Positions 46,079 through 58,302 are shown, counted from the first letter of the stretch. The stretch: 64,000 nucleotides of DNA from Yamagishiella unicocca (GCA_003116995.1 BDSL01000205.1:1-64000); one strand, 5' to 3'. The notes: generated by a model not told the origin, from the sequence alone. Numbers and translations are program-made.

Positions 46079-46304
46079 CAAATGCGAATGCATTCACTCT
46101 TGAAGCGAAAAGGTGCATGGTCATGAAAATGTCATTGGTCAATACTTTAGCAAATGTCCCATGGTTCGAGCATTGCCGAAGGTGCATCCTGACACGCTAT
46201 CGACGTGGTGCGATCTTGTGTACCACAAATCCAACTATATAACGACTGACCACCAAGATCACCACCTCAATCCGCAGCCATTCCCGCCGCCTCAGCTGTC
46301 ATCA

Positions 46305-49300
46305 CTACTCGAGCAGGGCGGCAGCCGCTGCTGCGGCCCATTGGCTTGCCACCGCAACATCTTCTGGGCTGTACGTCGCAATATTCACGTCTTCGACCCG
46401 AAGAGCGCGCTCCTTCGCTGCCGTGATCGCGGAATCCTGCTCAGCCTCCAGCTCGTCCGCGTCGTCCAGCATCTCACCCAGTTGTGCCACCAACTGCACG
46501 ACAGCGTGCAACGCAAACACCCCGTGTTACGCGCGCGAGGCTGGTAAACAGCCTTGCTTTCAAGTGTGGATTTCAAAGAAAGGCGCTAGGGATGCGTTCG
46601 TGCGTGCGAGGAACAGACTCGAAGGGAACGGGGGCCGGCTGTACTGCAAACACGTGTATGGAGGTGCGCAAGCAAAATCCGTAGAAGACGTGCGTGTGCG
46701 CGAAAGAGGGCCTGTCAGGGCTATTGCACTGTCGAGGAGGCGATGTCTCCCCGCCGCACCTGCTCGAAGGTAGGTCGAGTGACTGGGTCAGCCGCCCAGC
46801 ACGACTCCGCCACCGCCACCAGCCGCTTGGGCACGTGGTTCGGGAACTCAGGCCGGAGGCCCGCCACCGCCACCTGTCAACAGCCAGCAAAAGGGCCCAG
46901 GACGACGGGATGAGAGAGGGGGCTGGACTTGATGGGCACCAATGAAACGAGCGCAGCGAGCTCTGGGCCCCCTGCCCTGCCCTCCGCCCTCCTGCCCTGC
47001 AGCGGATGTGACCCTGCCGCCCCACCTTGTACACGATCTCAGCATATCGCATGCCTGCAAAAGGGGTGCCGCCAGTCGCCAGCTGCCACACTGCGAGGTG
47101 GTCGAAGAAGGCAGTCGGCACAACACAGCCAATGCGGGGGGGGGGACAATAAAAGAACCGGTAACGCCACTGGGGAAATGTAGTGGTTGCATAGCCTTCG
47201 GACACCGGCTCGCGCGCGCATGCTACTGGACTATGCGGGGGGTGGGTTGGCTGTGTAGGTGAGTAGGAAGCAATGAATCCACATAGAGGCGGGGGGGAAG
47301 GGAGGAGCGCGGGTGGGGGAGAGCGAGGGGGCGCACGGCAGGCGAGCGCCGGGGCTGTCACAAGCAAGATGCAGGGAACAACGGAGGGCGCGTGCGTGGT
47401 TAGTATTAGTGTAATGGCGCGATGACTCACGTATGATCCCGAAACTGAACACGTCGCATGCGGGGCGCAGCTTCCCCGTCAGCAGCATCGTGGGACACAT
47501 GTGCGTCACCTGAGGGGTCGGGGGAAGCGTGGGGGTTCAGGGGGAAAAGATAATCCATCGTGGGGGGTCGGAGGAAGCGTTGGAGGGTGACAAAGGGAAC
47601 CGGTTACTCGACGTGGAAAGTGTGGCTGGCACATAGGCTTCGGACACAAAGGGGGAGGGAGAAAACACGGTTACAAAGGGGGCGAGTACAGCAGTTCGTT
47701 GTGATGACACCGTGGACGCGGGTGCGCGCAAACCCACGTTGAAGGAACGGATGCGGAGCAGTACGTTTCACTGGGGGGCGGCGGGAAAGGGCGGGTGCCG
47801 GAAGCACACGGCACAGCTGCTGCTGCTGCTCGATGGTGTCAATACACGCGCAGCTGCCACCCGTCAGCAGCCCGCGCCCCTACTCCGCGGCCTCACCGTC
47901 CCCACTGTTGCTGTGGACATGTGGGTGGAGGCCTCGTCGAAGGCCTTGCTCAGACCGAAGTCCGCCACCTGCACGAGTTGGAGGGCATCGGATGAGGGTG
48001 TAACCAAGCGAACAAAATGAGGAGAAAAGGTACCACTTGGGGGGGGATACGCAGGGACCGTGGTCAAGCAGCAGCAGAGCACTATGGTGCGGGTTGCTGC
48101 CGGCAGGGTTCTCGGCCAAGCAAGGAGCCTGGAGGGGTCAGGTAGTCAGGTTGGCTCCAGGGATGACGGCTGGCGGGGCCAGGGCGCGCAGGATGGGTGA
48201 CTACCAGCAGCCCGTCACTGGGCACACACACACACGTTCTCTAGCATGCACCTTGAAACGTCTGTTCTCAACGGTTTTCTCGCATCCTCGCAACCCCCCA
48301 GCTGGCGGGGCTGGCGGCTCACCTTGGCTACAAAGGGCACTCCGCCCAACTCGGCGGCGCGGCGCAACCCGCCGGAGGTGAGGGAGCTGGAAGACGGACC
48401 CGCAGCAGCAGCGGCAGCAGCGGCAGCAGCAGCCGGCGACGCGGATTCGCCTGCGGAGGCGGTGCGCGGTCGCCCCGAGCCATCCAGGTGGCCGCCGTCC
48501 CCGCTGCCGCCTGCCGCTGACCCGGCCTTGTGACAGAGTAGCACGTTCTCGCACTTGAGGTCCCTGTGCACCCGGGGGGGGGCCGGCCGGGGTTAGTGGG
48601 GGCCGGGGTGAGGCTTGGGTTTGTTGAAGGGGGTGGGATCAGGTGCGGTGCGGCGGGGCGCGGCGGGGCGTGAGTGGTTGGGATGTACCGCCAGGGTTGG
48701 GATGGCGGTTCTGCCAAACCGCCGATGAAAGCACAATCCGACGCGGCGGTGAAGCGGGATGCTGTTCCTTCAGCTTCGGGCAGCCATCTTTACCGCCCAG
48801 CCGCCTGCTCAGCCACACCCTATCTCTACAGCAACGCCCGCCCCTACATCAACCCCCCACAACGGGTTTTACTGCCCCCCCACATCCCGCCCCCACACCC
48901 CGCACTCCCTCACCCACCCGTGGCACACGTTGAGCGAGTGCAGGTAGGCCATGCCCGCAGCGATGTCACGAGCCACGGACAGCACCCCGCTCTGAGGAGG
49001 TCAAGGGGGGAAGGGAGGAGGTCAAGGGGGGAAGGGAGGAGGTCGAGGGGGGAAGGGAGGAGGTCGAGGGGGAGGAGGGAGAAACGCGAGGGGGAGGAGG
49101 GAGCAGGTCGAGGACGTGCGCGGAGAGGAGATAGGGAGGACGTACTTTCCATGGGGCATATTCCAGGAAGGGCATTGCGTCGGTTGATGGTTCCGTACCC
49201 GTACGTTGTCAGGCTAACCCTCCCCTCCCCTCCCCTCCCCTCTCCTCTCCTCTCCTCTCCCCCCCTCCCTCGCCAAATAACCTGTCGTATGAACGATTTT

Positions 49301-52300
49301 TATGCCACCCCTCCCTCGCCCCGACCCACCATGTGCGCCAGCGCCGCGTCCCTCTGCGGCCGCTGCGGCACACTGCCCCCGGGTAAGGTCAGCAGGGCGC
49401 TGCCGGGACCCGGACCCGGACCCTGCTGCAGCAGCTGGGTACCGCTGTGGGCCGACTCCTGGCCGCACAGGGGCGGCTCGCTGGGCCCTCCCTGGAGCGC
49501 GCCCAGGAGGGTGCCCAGCGCGCTGGCCTTCAAGTTGAGGTGCGAAGCGAGCGAGCCTGGAGGTGGGCCAGGCGGGCGGGCGGGTGGGCGGGCGGGCGGG
49601 GGTGTGAACTAAGGAAAGGCGTTGTTGGAGACGAGTGCGCTGGTGGGGTGCGCCATGGGAGGATGAGCTGGGGGAAGTGGAGTAAGGAGGCGGAGGGAGG
49701 AGGGGTGCTGATGTACGGCGGGGATACCGTGAAAGGCAATGAGCTGCTGTACAACCAACCGACCGCAGGTACACTGGGTGATAGGCAGTCGGACGGCGCC
49801 TGACGACACCTGCCCCCGCGGCCCCTCCCGCCCCACCTACCTCCGTTGCAGTACTCCAGCACGATCCACGTCTCCATGCTGAGGTTGGGCTGCGTGGAGG
49901 CGGTGGAGCTGGTCCGCATCGACTCGAGCTGCAAGCCGCCGACGGTGGGGTTCGAGGAAGACCCGAAGGCGGGGGGGGCAGGGGGTCCGGGTAGGTAAGA
50001 CCAAGGGGCCAAGACCAAAAGTACGGAACACCGAAGAAATAGGCACTGCTACTACAGTACAGAGGTGGTACGGCAGCGTGGAGGAAGAGGAAGAGCGAGG
50101 ACCCTGCAGCGCGGTACTGCACCCGCGGCGCGTCCACCCCTCCCTGGCGCCGCATGTACGACCCGTAACCGTGGGCACCGTGGCCCCCCTCCCTGGCGCT
50201 ACGGTACTTCCCCCCCACCCTCGCGAATGCCGTACGCGCCTGCCCCTCCCAAAGTGACATTTAGGTTTCTCTTACTCCGTTGCCGGCCCGCGGGTCGGCT
50301 CCCACAGCGAAACAACTAGGCGTACAAGTAGCCGTGCACCGTGCGTCATATGTACGGCGGCTGTCGCCCCCACCGTGCGTCATGTGTACGGCGGCTGTCG
50401 CCCCCACCTGCGCCATGTGGTGCTCCGAGGCCTCGAAGCTGACGTAGTGCAGCGAGCGCACCACGTTGGGGTGGTTGAAGCGAACACAGAGCGCCACCTC
50501 CTGCTGGACCTGTGGGCGCGAGGCGGGACCGCGGGGGGAGTGGAGGAGGAGGAGGAGGGGAGGAGGAGGAGGAGGGGAGGAGGCGGAGGAGGAGGAGGCG
50601 GAGGAGGAGGAGGAGGGGAGGAGGCGGAGGAGGAGGAGGCGGAGGAGGAGGAGGGGGGAGGAGGAGGAGGGGGAGAGGACATCAATGATGCATGATACCA
50701 AGCGCTGTTGTTAAAGCGAAGGAGCGAGAAACACGGAAGTCGGACGCCGGGCACGACGGGGGGTTACAATAAAAGAACCGGTAACGCGACGGGGGGCCAC
50801 GACGGGGGGGGAGGAGGGGAGGGGAGCAGGCGGCCCTTGCTGCTCGCGTATCGAACAAGAACCGGGGGAGACGCTAAAGCGGCACTGGCACCTCCTGATG
50901 GTTGGGGGGTGGAGAGGAGGTCCGTGGACCGACAAAGAAAGAAACGAGGTACTAGCTGGAACGCCTGGGGAATTGGAGCGGGGTGGGGCGCGCACCCACC
51001 TTGCCGTTTGCGGCCTCCGAGTGCGGAATGACCTTGACCGCGACGGGCTGGCCCTGCCAGGTACCTGAGGGGAGGGGAGGAGGGGGGCTCGGTGGAAGTG
51101 AGTGGCGCAAGGCCGCGGGGCTGGGGGGCGTGACGACGTAACCGAACCCCACCGCCCGCGTCCACGCCCAGAGTGCACCAGCGTGCACCCGGCCCCGCAC
51201 CGAGGGGCCTCCTGCCCTCCTCCGCCTTCGCACTTCCTTTGCTTCCCTCCCTCTTCTCCCCGCTCACCATGGCACAACCTCGCCTACCGCCCCCCCCCCT
51301 CCTCGCCTCTCTCCACCCTCTCCGCCCCCCATTCGCGGGGTCAGTTCCAGTGCTCCAGCAGCGCCCACAAAATTGGTGTCCGACGACCATGCGCCAACTA
51401 TCCTGTCCCGTTGCGTAAAACGTTTTTTATACACCCCCCCATCCGCGGATTCTCCTTACTCCCCCCCCCCCCGCATCCTTATTTTCTGTGCCCCCCCTCC
51501 TCACCGTAGTACACCCTGCCAAAGCTGCCCGCTCCCAGCAGGTTGTGTAGCGTGATGGAGCGCGTGGGGTCGGCGACACCGCTGTCGTTGGGGCTGGCGC
51601 CGGTGCTGGCCGCCGTGGTGGAGGTGAGGCCGGTCATGGTGGAGGACAGACCCATGGAGCTGAGGGTGGCGCTGACGCTCGAGGGCGGGTCGCGGGGGGC
51701 CCGCTGGTGGCCGCTGCACAGCGGCTGCACGGACCCCTTGCCGCCCTTGCCGCCAGCGGGGCCGCCGCCGCCACTCCCGGGAAGCTGCAGGGGGGGGCGG
51801 GCGGGTTGCGGCGCGAGTACGTTAAGTGGCGCCTCATGATGGCCGTGACCTCTGAAGCAAGGCCCCTGTCTTGGGAGATGCCCAAGTACGGGACGGCGGC
51901 GGGCGTGATCGGGTAAACGCACCCAGCCGTGCGCACGCAGGCAGCGTCTGAAACCTGGAGTTGAGTTCCGCGGCGCGGCAATACATAAGACGTGCGTCCT
52001 CGTACATGTACGACGTGCCGTACTGTACCTGCAGCACCTGGTCCTCCGAGTCCTGCAGCGCCAGCTTGTGTGCCTTCATCGCCGCCGCCGCCGCCGCCGC
52101 GCCGGCGCCTCGCTGGCGTCGTCGCCACCACACGATGCCGCCGAGCACCAGTAGAGACAGGAATAGGCTCCCTGTATCAGAGCGTGTGGTGGGTGCCGGC
52201 GGGAGCGTGGATCAGGAGAGTTCGTACGCTGGCTCGCGATTAGCACCCCCCCTCCACACACACCCAGGGGCTACTAATCACGATCACGACTTCGGCTTCC

Positions 52301-54790
52301 TAGTCCAAGGTCTTTCCTCAAACCCCGCGTCACTGGCACCTCCTGATTGGTTGGGGGGTAGAGAGGCTAAAGCGGCACTGGCCTCGTGAGGGGCTGGCTT
52401 GTCCCACACAGCAGGCGCTGACGACGAGGGCCGCGCCTCCGCGCCCCTCCGTCCCGCCAGCATCCCTTCGTGCCACCCCCTCACGAGGCCAGTGCCGCCA
52501 CTTCCCGCCCTCCCCGCCCACAACTTACCCACAAGGGCGGGCACCAGTACCGCCACCAGCGGGATCGACTTCGAGGAAGGCGGCGGCTCCACCACGATCA
52601 CTGGCACCGGCGAGGATGGCGGCGGCGTCAATGGCGGCGGCGTCAACTGCGGCGGCGGTGGCCCCGACGGCGGCGGTGGCGGCTGCGGAAACGGCGGCCG
52701 GTTTAACCTAGGGTAGGTGAGACGTGGAGGGAGCCGTCAGCAGGGGTATGGGCGAGGATGGCTGGCAGATGCGGCCGTAGGGGCCTTGGTGATGAGGCAG
52801 GGTACCGGGGTGGAGGAACCCGACGGGAGGGGGGTTACATCCCCCTGGGGCAGCACAGCGGCACCCCCTCCCCCTCCACCACACAGCTAGCCGGCTAATG
52901 GACATGTAGCGGACGAGACCGCCGAGCTGCCGCCCGCACCCCTCCCCCGCCTCCTATAGCCCACTCGTTCTTCTTCCTCACTGCACTTACCGTCGCCACG
53001 TCCGGTTCTGTGGCCGTCTACCCTAGTCCAGTTGCATGCGCGCGCGTCCAGGTGTCCGAAGGCTATGCACCCACTACAATTTCTATGTCGAGTCAACGGT
53101 CCTTTTATGTTATCCCCCGCCTTCGCCGGCCCCCCCGGAAGCCGCGCTGTTGCTGCCCCACCCCACCCCGCCCCACCCCTTGCCGCGCCACGCCAGCCCC
53201 ACACCGCATGATGGGTCCGCGTCACCCTCGCGATGATGGCCTCCCGCCCCACCACTCCGGAGCGGGGAGGGGGGCTTTGGAGTTTGGACCGCCCAAGCAC
53301 CCGCCAGAGGTGACGACACCTGTCCCGCCAGAGGTGGCACCCACCTGCCGCTCAGCAGGTTGTTGATGCACGCCGCCAGGTTGGATCCCTCCTCCCGCGA
53401 GCAGGGGGGCCCCACGATGATGGTGCACTGCAGGATGGTGGAGTTGAAGGCGACGGCCGGGCCCGACAACGCCGGGAGCAAGGAGCCGCTGCCGTCGCCG
53501 TCAGGGTCGATGGAACCTATACCCGTGCGGTCTCCACACATGAACCCGGGGGCGGGGGGGGAGAGGAATTGGTGACAGCAACAGAGGGAAACCGTCCATG
53601 CCCGTTAACCCATCTCCCTTGCGCCCCCATTCGCCCCCAAGGTCGACCTCTCTCCGCCATAAAGGGCCCGAATACCCGCCGCCGCAGCGGCCCTGCGTCT
53701 TTATGCACTTCCCGGCCCCCCTCATGTGTGTTTTTAGGAAGGCGAACCCCCCATGCACGGATTTATTTTTTTATCGCCATGTGCGTGTATGTGTGTGTTC
53801 TCTTTGTGTGCTGGACCACGGGTTTCCTCCCTCCCCCGCGTATGCTGCGGATCCCGCGGCAGCCGGGCCCTATGCGGCGCGTCAGCAGTGGTGACGTGCT
53901 GCGAACCCGGTGCCGATTCCCCCGTCGGATCTGAGGGGCTCACCGGCTTCGCGCTTGGAAATCGTGAGCTCCGGCAGCGCTAACGGGAATTCTGAGCACT
54001 CATCGATTGCGAGCGACTGTACAATGTCGCCTAGGAGTATGGGATAGCATTGGTCCGGCGCAGGTTGTGCGTATTCCACGTCGAAGGGTGGCGACGATGC
54101 ATCATCAGGCGGGGATGGGCCGGTCGGTGGGCTCAGGAGCTCAAGGGCGCGCCGGAGCCGGATGCGTCCGGTGGTATTGGCGCCGTCGCCGTTGGCTGTC
54201 CGGCGCGCTGCGGCTATCATAGCCTCCAGCATCTGGCATGCTGTCCGCTGGATAAAGATGGTGTTGAAGGATACCGTGCCGACGCTGTCCTTGGCGACGA
54301 ATTGAGGGACATCATCGAGGTCCTTGAAGAGCCCGCGCAAGAACAGGTAGCGGAACTCCAGCGTCACACTTAGGGGAACACGCAGGAGGGAGGACGCCAT
54401 ATTAAAGTCCAATGTGTTGAAAATTTGCTTGCCTTTTATGTCCTTCGGGATGCCCATGACTATAACGTCCCTTGTCAAGGACAGCACTCCGTCACCGCCG
54501 AACGTCTGCAGCACCTTGGCACCAGCACTGGTGCCATCAACGACGAATCCACGGTTGACGTAAATGGTTACAATGTCTGGGTTGAGCAGCGCCGCGATAA
54601 ATGCGTCCGTGTCTTCGACAACGGTTGTGCCGAGGCTGCCAGCATCCAGAGCGGAGATAACAGCATCCGACTGCGTAAGACCTCGACGAGGCTTCGCCAT
54701 CCAGCTGGGATGGTTGGCAGAGACATTGGTAGCTAGAAGGACCTCCAGCAGAAGCACGAAGGCAATGCGCGCCCCTTGCCACATTTCCAT
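46305..54790 (-). CDS. Receptor-like TKL protein kinase with signal peptide, ectodomain and one TM helix
   Basis: Sixteen exons (minus, 5' to 3'): 54790-53944, 53516-53345, 52707-52529, 52171-52029, 51784-51505, 51064-51000, 50509-50408, 49928-49841, 49556-49330, 48991-48918, 48563-48323, 47968-47897, 47509-47431, 47090-47026, 46873-46760, 46493-46305; phases agree, 978 aa. An in-frame stop precedes the ATG. Residues 1-25 are a signal peptide (ARIAFVLLLEVLLATNVSA). The ectodomain (to about 386) is of unknown fold and ends in a Pro-rich stalk. TM about 388-415, followed by WWRRRQR. Kinase domain: GAGSFG (531-536), VAVK (Lys551), HGDLKCEN (725-732), VADFG (807-811), CDVFSFGI, CWAADPVTRPTF. The APE motif reads CPT (835-837). 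An Ala/Ser-rich insertion separates the catalytic loop from DFG. The exon 4 end is uncertain: a later donor, at 51964, is also possible. Confidence 0.88.
47145..47236 (+). repeat. Dispersed element 1, copy B (kinase intron 13)
   Basis: AATAAAAGAACCGGTAACGC through CATAGCCTTCGGACACC and CGCGCGCGCATGCTACTGGA. Same orientation as the copy in the USP intron. Confidence 0.85.
47589..47648 (+). repeat. Dispersed element 1, copy C (kinase intron 12)
   Basis: GGGAACCGGTTACTCGACG through CATAGGCTTCGGACAC; truncated before the CGCGCGCG part. It lies about 350 bp from copy B in the neighbouring intron of the same gene. Confidence 0.75.
48229..48300 (-). repeat. Dispersed element 4, copy in kinase intron 11
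   Basis: On the minus strand: GGTTGCGAGGATGCGAGAAA, then a GACGTTTCAAGGTGCATGC segment and AGAGAACGTG. It matches the plus-strand sequence at 60265-60345 over about 70 bp with scattered differences. Confidence 0.75.
49000..49105. repeat. 20-bp purine repeat in kinase intron 9
   Basis: About five copies of a [25 protein letters not shown] 19-20 bp unit just upstream of the exon 10 acceptor, giving a long pyrimidine tract on the transcribed-sense minus strand. Confidence 0.85.
50530..50682. repeat. GGAGGA purine tract in kinase intron 6
   Basis: Almost pure GGAGGAGGAGGCGGAGG repeats on the plus strand, so a long CT-rich run on the minus strand ending about 20 bp before the exon 7 acceptor. 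Poly-Glu and poly-Ser/Pro frames here are artefacts. Confidence 0.9.
50762..50797 (+). repeat. Dispersed element 1, fragment E (kinase intron 6)
   Basis: GGTTACAATAAAAGAACCGG followed by TAACGCGACGG; only the left end of the element is present. Confidence 0.65.
50871..50916 (+). repeat. Dispersed element 5, copy in kinase intron 6
   Basis: GCTAAAGCGGCACTGGCACC then TCCTGATGGTTGGGGGGTGG. The block CACTGGCACCTCCTGAT with GGTTGGGGGGT recurs at 52328-52365 in intron 3 of the same gene, where GCTAAAGCGGCACTGG also occurs. Confidence 0.7.
51392..51440 (+). repeat. Dispersed element 2, copy in kinase intron 5
   Basis: CCAACTATCCTGTCCCGTTG then CGTAAAACGTTTTTTATACACC, nearly identical to 27571-27632. 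Confidence 0.8.
52324..52400 (+). repeat. Dispersed element 5, copy in kinase intron 3
   Basis: CACTGGCACCTCCTGATTGG, TTGGGGGGTAGAGAGG and GCTAAAGCGGCACTGGCC. It shares both blocks with 50871-50916 but in a different order, suggesting two or more tandem units. Confidence 0.65.
53000..53112 (-). repeat. Dispersed element 1, copy D (kinase intron 2, inverted)
   Basis: Minus strand reads TAAAAGGACCGTTGACTCGA, GCATAGCCTTCGGACACCTG, then CGCGCGCGCATGCAACTGGA and on through GTAGACGGCC. Similarity to copy A extends over more than 110 bp. Confidence 0.8.
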
Positions 54791-55249
54791 CGTCTATGAA
54801 CCAACGACCAGTCCTATATTGCTCCTACTGGTAATGGCGACTCGCACTCCGCAGTCACGATAGCGGCGCTGGCAGAGGAGGCAGACTGTATTGTTTATCT
54901 ATACAGCTACTATGCAACGCAGAGCACATCCTGGTGCTGACAGCGTTATCCTTTTCGTGTTTTGACGCTGTTGGGCCTGTCATGCCGGTATTGGAAAAAT
55001 CGTTTTTGTCTATTCAACCACTGTCACGTATGCCGGCAGCGCTGGCTTGGCATGTATTCACTCCCATACTACGTCCGATTTTGACGAGTGAGTTCTGCAA
55101 ACCGGCTTCGACGCCATTGTCTTGGCGTTGTGGAAAATGTCGTAGGCAGAAGCTGCTCATGTACAGCTGGGTGTACTACAATGACAAGAAGTCGAAGCGA
55201 GAAGGTTGGGACCCTTTGGAGCATCTGTGATATGATTCTTAGAAGGCTA

Positions 55250-55254
55250 TTACA
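55250..55254 (-). terminator. TGTAA signal, tentative secreted-protein gene
   Basis: TGTAA on the minus strand 59 nt past the stop of the two-exon model. It is the main reason for keeping that model. Confidence 0.35.
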
Positions 55255-55312
55255 TTTTTGAAACGCCGGCCACAAAACAGTTTTGTATCCGTACGTGGTC
55301 CGTGGGTGGAGC

Positions 55313-55646
55313 CTACGGGACAGCGCCCAATGGGGCGAAGATTGCATAAGCCCTAGTGGAGTCCACATTGGGAAGGCAACACGCTCGTCCTATCATGCCA
55401 TGGTTAGTGGGGCACACAGAGAGGGCCCTTGTGCGTCCGCTGCCATGTGTGCCAGGCGCCAGGGTGCGTTCCCAGGCGTTCTCCGCCGTGTGTGATCCAT
55501 AATGCGACACACAATGATGCGACTGCCACTCACCCACGAATCTCATACACCGAAAGCACTTCTTCCAGTGGCCTTAGAACGGCCTCAGCAGCCCACAGCG
55601 GCCGACCCAGCATTAGCAGCAGCAGCAGAGCCAGGAAAGCCAGCAT
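55313..55646 (-). CDS. Tentative small secreted protein (two exons)
   Basis: Exons 55646-55534 and 55439-55313 (minus), joined by a GTGAGT...GGCAG intron with matching phase, would give 79 aa. The first 20 or so residues form a strong signal peptide (MLAFLALLLLLMLGRPLWAA); the mature part is short with four Cys. A TGTAA (55250-55254) follows the stop by 59 nt, as expected for an algal 3' end. No family recognised. Codon use is not clearly that of neighbouring genes, so this may be a chance frame or a remnant. Confidence 0.3.
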
Positions 55647-56914
55647 CAGGTAGGGTCGGTCAGGGCCAGCAGCCGCAGTAGCAGCAACTTACGAAACCGT
55701 ATGTCGATGCCCTGCCCTTAGAGCACATGTAACAACGTCGCATGCCCACCCATTGATCTCTGGCTTACGTAACCCAGCCGGCGCCACTTGGCACACTGAG
55801 CATTGCGGCGGGCGTGTCACGGCGTGTTGTGCTTACCGTGCCGTGGACGGTGCGACCAACGGGATTGGTACCCAGGACAAGAAAAGGGGCCCATGTCCGT
55901 GGCTTCACCATGCATACGAGAGCCGGCGCTGACGCCCCAATGGGCACAGAAAATCCTTGCAAGGCACAAAGACGCCACGCACCCTGCCCCAACAGCAGCC
56001 ACGACGCGACAGCCACAGCCGACCGACTCCACGACCGCCAGGCACCACAAAACGAAATGCTCACCCCGCACGAAACAGCTGGGAAGGGTAACCACAAAAA
56101 TAGCCTGTGCGGAGCCGCCCAAGGGTCCCCCAGGCGGCGAGGCCAAAAGGACTGGACGAGGCACCGCAGGCACCTTGACAGTCTCCCGTACCCTGCAGGA
56201 ACGTGCTGAAGCGCCCTTGGCTAATTATGAGGGCGTATCTGCTGCACCTCGCTGCACCTCGCTGCTCGCGCGCGCGCTGTGCTTTGTTGGACAGGGGGGT
56301 GGACCTTAGCAATTTGTGCAGCAGCCCCTGGAGTGACGACGAGCGAGTGACGTGACCCCTGGGGATCTGTGCTAATGTATGACTTATACATGGTCGCATT
56401 GGTCCTTGTCAACCGAGAAATCAGCACAGTGGGGCCAAAGGGGTTGGGGCATAGGCTGCGACTAACTTCAATCCGAAAGCGATACAGGAAGGTACAGGAT
56501 GACCGATCGGGACGTTCGGGGACTGTTGGGGTCTTGAGGCCGTGCATCGACGCGACCGCTGCGTCAACTGCAGTGTGCTGTCCCAGAGCCTGGCGGCTAC
56601 TACACAGAGCACATTGTTCAGCATGTGATCATACATCGTGGGTGGGTAATCGGGGACTGAAGTCGCAGCCAGCCAGTAGGGTAAAGTCCGTCACCTGCTC
56701 TTTATGCCCAAGAGGGGCGAGATTTAGGCGAGGCCCCTGCCGCGGGTAAAGTGGTACGGCGATACGACTGAACTACCCATGTCGTTTGAGCGGTTGTGCA
56801 AGCGCAAAATTTGGATTAACATCATATACCAGCATAGAGATCAATAACAAAGAAACACGCTACTCTGCGGAAGCCCTTGGTCTTGCGTTGGCTGTTTCAG
56901 CGCTTAGAAGCAAA

Positions 56915-57865
56915 ATGGTCTTTTCGGCAATTGTTCAGGCGTTCAATGACGAGTACAAAAAGAGCCCTGTGCGCGTCAAGGTGAGACATGGGCACCCTTA
57001 GTCGGAGTAAAGTCAGATCACCGTCGTTTCCTGGGTGCCCTGCTCGTTTACGCTTCAACAGTAAATCCGACTCTGTGCGACACGACAGGTCCTTGATGCG
57101 TTCCTCCTCTACGCGCTGGCGACGGCTGGCGTACAGGTCAGGATGTCTTGGCTGCATCTGACCCATGAACCGCTCTTAAGGCATGCCCCACACGTTTCTT
57201 GTGCCGCAGTTCGGCTATATGATGTTGGTGGGGACGTTTCCATTTAACGCCTTCCTGGCGGGCTTCCTATCCTGCGTTGGCTTCTTTGCGCTAACGGGTG
57301 AGCCTGTTCTCGAATTTCTTCCAAACATGGTATTCCCATGAAACTAATTCCTTAGCATAGTCCTGCAATAGGGGGAGGGCAATGCACGCAACGGGGATTC
57401 CCTGAACAAACCTTCCGGGAGGGAGTGCGTCCTGGGTTTGTACTTGTCAACCTCCTGCCCATTCCCGCTTGGGGCGGGTTGGAGTCCTGCCTATAAATCA
57501 GGATACACTTAGTCTCCTGCCCCTGGGTAAAACTGCGTGCTTGGAATGCCGCCGCGGTGGAAAGTAGTCGGCCCTCAGGTGACGGACGAACTCCAGCCGA
57601 GCACCCCTTACATCCCAGCACCACCTCCCAATTCCTCCTTCGTCACAATCCCAATCGTTCTCAGCAACCCCCATCCAACCACCGATATACCCGTCACCTC
57701 GCTACACCTCGCTACCCACCCGTCGCCTCCCCGGCAGTCTGCCTGCGCATGCAAGTGGACCCCGGCAACAAGGACTTTGCTGGGATATCACCGGAGCGAG
57801 CCTTCGCAGACTTCTGCCTCGCCAACCTGGTTCTGCACCTTGTGGTCTGGAACTACATGGGCTGA
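56915..57865 (+). CDS. DAD1: DAD1, oligosaccharyltransferase subunit (defender against cell death 1)
   Basis: Small membrane subunit of the ER oligosaccharyltransferase, which transfers the N-glycan to nascent proteins. Four exons: 56915-56980, 57089-57136, 57210-57297, 57738-57865; phases agree, 109 aa, normal for the family (about 110-115). Diagnostic text: [16 protein letters not shown] (TM1), [20 protein letters not shown] (loop and TM2), [29 protein letters not shown] and the C-terminal NYMG. The ATG has A at -3 and G at +4 and gives the expected short cytosolic N-terminus. Convergent with the gankyrin-like gene. Confidence 0.96.
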
Positions 57866-58297
57866 GGCGGAGGCACGGAATGATCAAGCAGGAACAACGT
57901 TGCAGGCGGGGTAGCGAGGTAGCCCGCGTGGCCGTAGGTGTAGGAGAGGTTTAGGCGCGGAGAGCTGTCGTGGAAGACGGAGGATCTGGGCGCCAACGGC
58001 ATGGCGGCTGTGGGTGCGCGCGTGGAGAGGGAAGGCAGCGAGGCCGGGGGGCTGGGCGGTGGGGCCTTGTGCGTAAGAGGCGGCTGGAGCTCGTCTGTGA
58101 GGACTCGCTTTTCAGGGAGCCATGTAGGGGTTACACGTATGATCAGACGTACGCGAGGAGGAGGCGAGCGGGATGGGGCCGGAGGGGCAGGTGCCGGCGA
58201 GAGCGTCGTCCCGGGTCCTCCCGACTGTCGAGCCGTACAAGCGCAGTGCCAGGGCCCCGACGGCGGCGGCGCGCTCAGCCGGCGCACCGGGGTGTAT

Positions 58298-58302
58298 TGT
58301 AA
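58298..58302 (+). terminator. TGTAA polyadenylation signal, DAD1
   Basis: TGTAA about 430 nt after the DAD1 stop on the plus strand, before the opposing 3' end of the next gene. Confidence 0.55.

Larger units (their letters stand above)
54791..56914. other. Region between kinase 5' end and DAD1 (mostly non-coding)
   Basis: About 2.1 kb of moderate GC. It contains the kinase promoter, one tentative small secreted-protein gene (listed separately) and the DAD1 promoter. Other open frames of 60-130 codons on both strands have no recognisable features. Confidence 0.5.
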
